Shown: one piece after another, positions 58,771 to 64,000 of the stretch
Layout: every line of letters begins with the position of its first letter
Numbering within the stretch: position 1 is the first letter of the stretch
Assembly: GCA_018857735.1 (NCBI GenBank)
Contig: JABMCL010001305.1
Span: forward strand, 1,205,001-1,269,000
Direction: 5' to 3'
DNA: 64,000 nucleotides
From: Alviniconcha marisindica
Taxonomy: Eukaryota; Mollusca; Gastropoda; Provannidae
The notes under the pieces: model-generated
Database searches by the model: none
The model's input: only the letters and a program-made list of their open reading frames with translations
What the model was told of the DNA's origin: nothing
Made by a program: the position numbers and the translations under genes

Positions 58771-59665
58771 CACTGACAGTGTCAACTGATGTGCCCGAGT
58801 GTGAATTAGAACATGTGCTGGTGACTGAGAGAGAGAATGAATAAATGAGTAAACTTTATTTTACGAGGGCAGTGGAATAGACACAGGCCTGACGGGGTCT
58901 TTTTACATCCAGCTCTTGCCCATGAGGGACTAATTTTACTAATACTACATAGACACATGTATGTATTTCAGGTGCACCAAAACTCAGGTATATGCCAAAA
59001 CTGTACATGGTAGTTTATAAGTTTTGGGCGAAGATACAGGGACAAAAAAACAAAAAAAAGAAGCTTAAAACATGTTGAACAACTAGCCTTTGCTAACTTA
59101 GCTAAGCTACTATTGTACTAATGAAAAAAAGGTTTGTTTGTTTGTTTTTACAGTAGAGGGGGGAAGGGAGAGAATGAGGGCAGGGGACCAGTGGTGAAGG
59201 CATCAGGAAGGGCTACTAAAGAGGAGTCATGGAAAAGGCTGGATTATTATTGGTGTGATGAAACTGCTTAGTTTTTACTGTCATGTCTGGTCAAATTTGT
59301 CTCGCACCACAGTAAAGCCTAAAGGTTTCTGTATGTGACTTTGACACTTGACAGGTCTGATCCTGCCGAACGGCGACATCAACTGGAACTGCCCTTGTCT
59401 GGGTGGCATGGCCAGTGGGCCATGTGGGATGCAGTTCCGTGATGCCTTCTCCTGCTTCCACTACAGCAAGGCCGAGCCCAAGGGCTCGGACTGCTTCGAA
59501 AGTTTCCGCAAAATGCAGGATTGCATGCAGAAGTACCCAGAGCTGTACCCTGCTAAAGATGAGGAGGATTCAAACACCAATCAAAACCAGAGTGACGAGC
59601 TGGATGAGGTCACAGAGGTGAAAGATACGCAGCAGGAGGACAAAAGTGCAGCCAAGTCATCTTGA
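56744..59665 (+). CDS. CHCHD4: Mitochondrial intermembrane space import and assembly protein 40
   Basis: Exons 56744-56765 (MSYCKQE), 57703-57795 and 59355-59665; both junctions are phase 1 with GT/AG, giving 141 residues (human 142). CHCHD4/MIA40 is the oxidoreductase that inserts disulfides into Cys-rich proteins entering the intermembrane space, working with ALR and AIFM1. The redox CPC is at 51-53, in [19 protein letters not shown]. The twin CX9C helices are C62/C72 and C85/C95. The start MSYC.QEGKD.IIFVT.ED matches the vertebrate protein, and the tail is acidic and disordered ([16 protein letters not shown]). All catalytic and structural cysteines are present. The gene diverges from SLC35A2. 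Confidence 0.96.
57990..58200 (+). repeat. Repeat I copy in CHCHD4 intron 2
   Basis: GAACGTTTGTGCGATAATGG, AAATGTATGTTAATGTGG and GAGAACAGTACTTTATAAG correspond to the segment nested at 10520-10677. Confidence 0.55.
58723..58770. repeat. (GT)n microsatellite in CHCHD4 intron 2
   Basis: About 48 bp of GT. Confidence 0.96.
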
Positions 59666-62600
59666 CAGGAAAATGGGTGGCATAGTGTAAACTTTGTCTC
59701 ATGTGAGAAGTCAGTGTTTGGATTCCATTACTGTGGAAGTAAGCGTTATGTCATGATATTATGTGAATGTTTGTCGTTGAGCTTGGGAGATCCAGCAAAT
59801 GTGATGCCAGTTCTAGAAGCATGTACGTATATATATATATATGTGTGTATAGATTTGTATGCTGTTAGAATGGGTTGTTTTGAATTGTTCTGTTCCCTTC
59901 AGGTGGAGCTTGTCATCATTTGCATTTAATCAATTAATGCTTTTTGTGCTTCAGTGGTAATTCCATCTGCACCAACAAGTAACTTTAGTAACAAGGGAAA
60001 TGAGTGATTTCTATGTGGCATTCACCCCCATTGATTTGTTCAGATTTAGTCACAACAACAACTTCAAATACTGAATAGTCATTTTTTATCACAAAATGTA
60101 GGCTACAACTGAAGTTGGTGTCTGTTACTCACTTACTGTGTGCTATAATGTGTATGCATGTGTGTGTGTGTTACATGTGTGATCTTTTTTTCTTTCCTTT
60201 TTTTTTTTATCTCAGGAAGTGTAAATGATCTAGATCTATCTGATCCATGAATGATACTCTGTGTTTTTTACTGTACACAGCATGTAGATGTAGTGTCTTT
60301 ATTGTCGTTCTTTCATTTTGGGTTATGTTGTAAGCTTTAATGATTATTTTTAAACTGTACACAATTCGTGAGTTAAACTTTTTGAAAGGGCTTGAGTTCA
60401 TTAGTGAAATGTGTACATCACGACTGTGTTAATTGAGCATGATTTATACATTTCTTTTTCAGACAATGTGCAGATTGTCAGTTGATTAACTTTTAATGGC
60501 TAATGCGTTTTTTGTTTTAGTTTTTAATTCAAACAATTTGTGTTTAATGAAAAGTTAGTTGTTGTTTTAAATATCTAAAGGTTACTGAAACATAAAATTT
60601 GTAACCACCGTATCTCTGTTAGTCTATTACTTTTGTATTTTCCCAGTCCAAGGTATGCCACAGTTTTGGGGTTTGAATCTTAACATAGTTGCCACCCCCT
60701 AACATTACCTAATTCCTGTGTGTACATGTTGGCAGTATTGTTTAAGCAAGGTCTTATTTTTATTTTTATTTACATATTTTATGTTTATGTCATGAAATGT
60801 AGTAATACATTAAGCGGTTGGTATTATAAATGTTTCTGATATTTTATCATACAGTTATGCATTCAGTGACTTAAGGCTACGTCCAAGTTATAATTTCTTC
60901 TTCTGAACAACTGCAACAGTTTGAAGACTGATGCTTCCATTGCAAGCCAAGTTCATTTTGACTTCATTTGGTGTTTCCGTAATCCACAAAATTCTGGCAT
61001 GTGCATGTGTGATCTTTTGCATCTGTAATGGGGGACCTTTGTTTATGGTACTGTCCCATCCAAAGGCCTTGGGACAGCTGGATAAGTTTGTAGGTGTCTC
61101 CACAGTCATTGAAATGAAACTGTATCACAGAGAGTTGAAAGAACAAGAGTCTTGAAAGCTGAATGTGCTCAAGTTATCTGTTTAAAAATTAATTCAAAGG
61201 AGTGTGAGAGAGTGTGTGTGTGTGTGTGATTTTTTCAAAGAAAATGACCTAAATTTTTTTATAGCACAGTTAAATTACCATTATGCATATTTCTAAGTCT
61301 ACCTTGCTGCTGATATTGAATATTGATAAGAAATCAAATTTAATGCTGCAGAAAGATATTTCTTTCTTCTTGTCCTGTAAATGGAAATTTGTTATAAAAC
61401 ATACCAGTTTAACAGGCAAAAACACAGGATAATTACAACATAAGACACACAACTAAGATAGTTACACAAACTGCAAATTATAGCTAAAAAGTTGATAACA
61501 GATTTTATAGAAGAGCTACCAAATCTGACCATGCACATGGGTACAAATGCATGCAAACAGATTCATACTTACACACGCAAACACATGAGCATGGACGCAC
61601 ATAAACAGTCTAAAACAGCATGAACGATTTGGAGTACGCAGTCCAATTGGCTGTGTGCTCCCAGGGCAGGGCACTGACTCCACATGTGCCGATTTAGTGC
61701 TTTGAGAGGAACCAAGTTTGCGCTTCAGCATTCTGAAATGTTTACCCAATGGTAGCAGTGACGTGTGCAGCATCAAAGCAGATATTTCTTGCTTGCTGGA
61801 CAGAAGTGTCTGTTGAAAGATTTCCTGAAGCAAAAGAGAGAGAGAGTACAGACAGCTGTATTTTTTAAAGTGCTTGTGATGTGCAGAGCTCTGATTTGGC
61901 CTGAACTGACAAGTGTAAAGATGTGTCATATCTGAGCATGCTTTCAGTGGAAAGAGATAGAACAACAGTATGTTTGTATTAATGTTAAGTGTTCTATGAC
62001 TGTGTTGCTGGAGAAAGTAAGACTTAAGAGGCACCTGGACCACACACACCAGTTTTTAAAAATGTTTTTTTAGGACTGTTGTCCCTTGCAGGAAATTCAG
62101 GTCACCTTACTCAGGTGAGGCACAGCAGCTGCAAGAGCAGCGCTACCCATTCCTATCAGTATGTGCATTAATTTTACTGTGTTCAAACAATGGTTTGACT
62201 GCCAGTATTTGGGATTTTCAGTGTGTGCACAGATGTTGATGCAATCAGTTGCACACAGGGGCTGTGTGGCCACAGTAAGAGAGTCTGCACTTGAAATTGA
62301 CTCTGGGAGAACAATACCTGTAAATTTGTCATTTCATCTAAAAACATGATACATACTTTTCATGCAATCTCACATCAGTTCATGTATCACTGTATGGATT
62401 GATTTTGTAGATTTGACTTCAGAAAGGTTGACCTAATATATATATATATATATGAACAGAGTTTTGAAATATACATGTAAATAAATATGTGAAATGCTTA
62501 TGAAACTGATCATCCTGAGGTGACCCTGCGTGGTTAACAGCATGTTGAAATCCAACTACTAACTTCATGTCGGTTAACTGTTAATCGCTCAGTGGGGACA

Positions 62601-62701
62601 AGTACAAGGGAGCATGAGCTGTTAGGTAGGAGTGGTTCTATGGAGAATTGTATGGTCATGCCAGAATACTGCAGACAATAATTGATACCGGTGGATGCTT
62701 A
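59666..62701. other. CHCHD4 3' flank, no further gene seen
   Basis: AT-rich sequence that probably includes the CHCHD4 3' UTR; no convincing poly(A) hexamer was found close to the stop codon. A 177-codon minus frame at 61516-62049 ends in repeat-like sequence and was not recognised. Confidence 0.45.
60890..61130 (-). repeat. Repeat H copy
   Basis: The minus strand reads ATGCAAAAGATCACACATGC and GTGGATTACGGAAACACCAA, matching the order seen at 5935-6470 and 10375-10770. It may lie in the CHCHD4 3' UTR. Confidence 0.5.
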
Positions 62702-62944
62702 TCAACCCTTTCACTGCCATGTTTGCAGCGCCATCACTTGGAAAACAATGAATAAAAGTGCCAAATTTAAAATCATTAAGGCTCCCCCACCCCTTTGCAT
62801 GAGCACATGAAAGGATTTCTATGAAAATTTAAAATACTGAAAATACATTTTGGTTATAGCGCCATCAAATATACTGTTTGCTGGCGCATATTTGTGCACT
62901 TTTATGCCCAGAAATTTTACAGGCTGGGGCAGTGAAGGGGTTAA
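62702..62944. mobile_element. piggyBac-type MITE, copy 3 (about 243 bp), older
   Basis: The right end GGGGCAGTGAAGGGGTTAA is intact with TTAA at 62941-62944. The left site has decayed to TCAACCCTTTCACTGCC. Interior similarity to copies 1 and 2 is clear but more diverged. Confidence 0.8.
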
Positions 62945-63398
62945 GCACAAGTCCTACTCTGAGTCTGAGCTCCTCTAGCTAAATACATGAATGTAGCGAC
63001 ACATTACATATTGAGCAATCAGAAGTTATTTGAACTAACAAAATGAGTACAGATGTGAAATTGCAGTTAATGGTGCCACTTTGCCTGGACACTGTGTGTT
63101 TGGTTAGAGGCAGACACTCTACCTGGTAAATGGGTGTCTGTGGACTCGGTCTGCTGAACTGTAGAGTGCACATACACTTCCACCTATTTGTTGCTGCCAC
63201 TTGTATACTGAACTGTGCGTATGTTTGTTCATGGAATATATGTCATTGATGTGAGTGTGAAGTTGCGTCATTGATGTGAGTGTGAAGTTGCAATTGATTT
63301 CTGTGAAATTAAAAGGTTTAAAATCATGTTGCAACTGGTTGATCTTCATTGTTGTGCTCCACTCTAACCCACAAACATGGTGTAACTTGTAAGTTAGT

Positions 63399-63400
<2 letters not shown>

Positions 63401-63444
<44 letters not shown>
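63401..63444. repeat. (CT)n microsatellite
   Basis: About 42 bp of CT with one CC interruption. Confidence 0.95.
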
Positions 63445-63449
<5 letters not shown>

Positions 63450-63544
63450 CTACCCTAATGTGTGAGGCGTCGCTAATGTTTCTTCTGAAAAATAATAAAT
63501 CAAAGAATGTTGACTGCTAGCATTATGAATAAGAACTGTTTATT

Positions 63545-63620
63545 TTACTGAATAATAATAATAAAAAGGATCTTATAGAGTGCTTTCGGAATCTCAAAGC
63601 GCTTTACAATTGTAATTAGA
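63545..63620. repeat. SINE/LINE tail-like fragment
   Basis: GAATAATAATAATAAAAAGG then ATCTTATAGAGTGCTTTCGG and CAAAGCGCTTTACAATTG. The GCGCTTTACAATT block also occurs at about 26672. Confidence 0.45.
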
Positions 63621-63829
63621 ATACTTATTGTTTATCTGTCTTTTGCTTTAAAAGAGGTTTTAACCAAAAAATGTGCGTATGTTTTGTGTTGTCCCATTAA
63701 AATGAGCGTCCTGTTTAACCTTTTGTGTATCCACGCTGTCAGTTCACTGATAACGCCTAGGCTAGGCCACGACTGCATGCAACAGGCACACACCGGAACT
63801 TACAGTTTCTGATCTTCAGTACAGCATCC

Positions 63830-63970
63830 CAACTTCAAGCACTGGTTTACGACATCCTTCTTTCAACCACTGCCATAATTGATTATGCCATAGGTCTCCG
63901 AAAACGCTGTCCGCTAACGAACAGTTTTTCGTTGGTGCTAAAATGGCGGCAAGTTTGTAACAGAAACTCA
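63830..63970 (+). repeat. Dispersed repeat J, copy 3
   Basis: CAAGCACTGGTTTACGACAT, CACTGCCATAATTGATTATG, CCATAGGTCTCCG and CCGCTAACGAACAGT match the copies near 500 and 1500. Confidence 0.65.
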
Positions 63971-64000
63971 GTTAGGCTTTTTTTTTTATAACCGCCCTCG

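Noticed and set aside
61516..62049. 177-codon minus frame downstream of CHCHD4
   Set aside because: His/Cys-rich ends come from CA-like sequence and no family motif was recognised; kept as unassigned flank.

Overview
The window is animal nuclear DNA: AT-rich, intron-rich, full of minisatellites, (CA)n/(CT)n tracts, tRNA-headed SINEs, LINE remnants and piggyBac-type elements. The repeat style (a SINE ending in GCGCTATATAAGCGATCA plus ATCA tail, LINE ends encoding WNSLP-type motifs) and the protein divergence suggest a mollusc, probably a marine gastropod; this is inference, no species marker is visible. Four protein genes could be rebuilt exon by exon, with all junction phases agreeing.

Layout. 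1-2552: dispersed repeats and a 73-bp tandem array. 2553-5168 (-): a two-exon gene for a secreted 10-cysteine AVIT/prokineticin-like peptide; its intron holds a 27-bp minisatellite and a LINE tail. 5169-16589: intergenic repeats and probably the ceramide kinase 3' UTR. 16590-36736 (-): ceramide kinase, 13 coding exons, 605 codons. 36737-48856: intergenic, with three weak orphan-exon candidates and a 1-kb minisatellite. 48857-56377 (-): a SLC35A2-like UDP-galactose transporter, 4 coding exons, with a dead piggyBac copy in intron 1. 56744-59665 (+): CHCHD4/MIA40, 3 exons, sharing a ~370-bp head-to-head promoter with SLC35A2. 59666-64000: 3' flank and repeats.

The genes are ordinary housekeeping or signalling genes and do not form a pathway cluster: CERK makes ceramide-1-phosphate, SLC35A2 supplies the Golgi with UDP-sugar, CHCHD4 drives oxidative folding in the mitochondrial intermembrane space, and the AVIT peptide is secreted.

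The most unusual feature lies in ceramide kinase. Three of its exon-intron junctions have been tandemly amplified with their splice sites: the exon 12 donor (about 6 extra copies), the exon 13 acceptor (10 extra 67-bp copies) and the exon 10 acceptor (about 9-10 extra 51-bp copies). Intron 12 consists almost wholly of copies of its own two boundaries. Intact decoy acceptors of exon 13 that are followed by three regular units would all encode one shared alternative C-terminus of about 50 residues; decoys of exon 10 would truncate the enzyme or, from the outermost copy, add a 17-residue Cys repeat.
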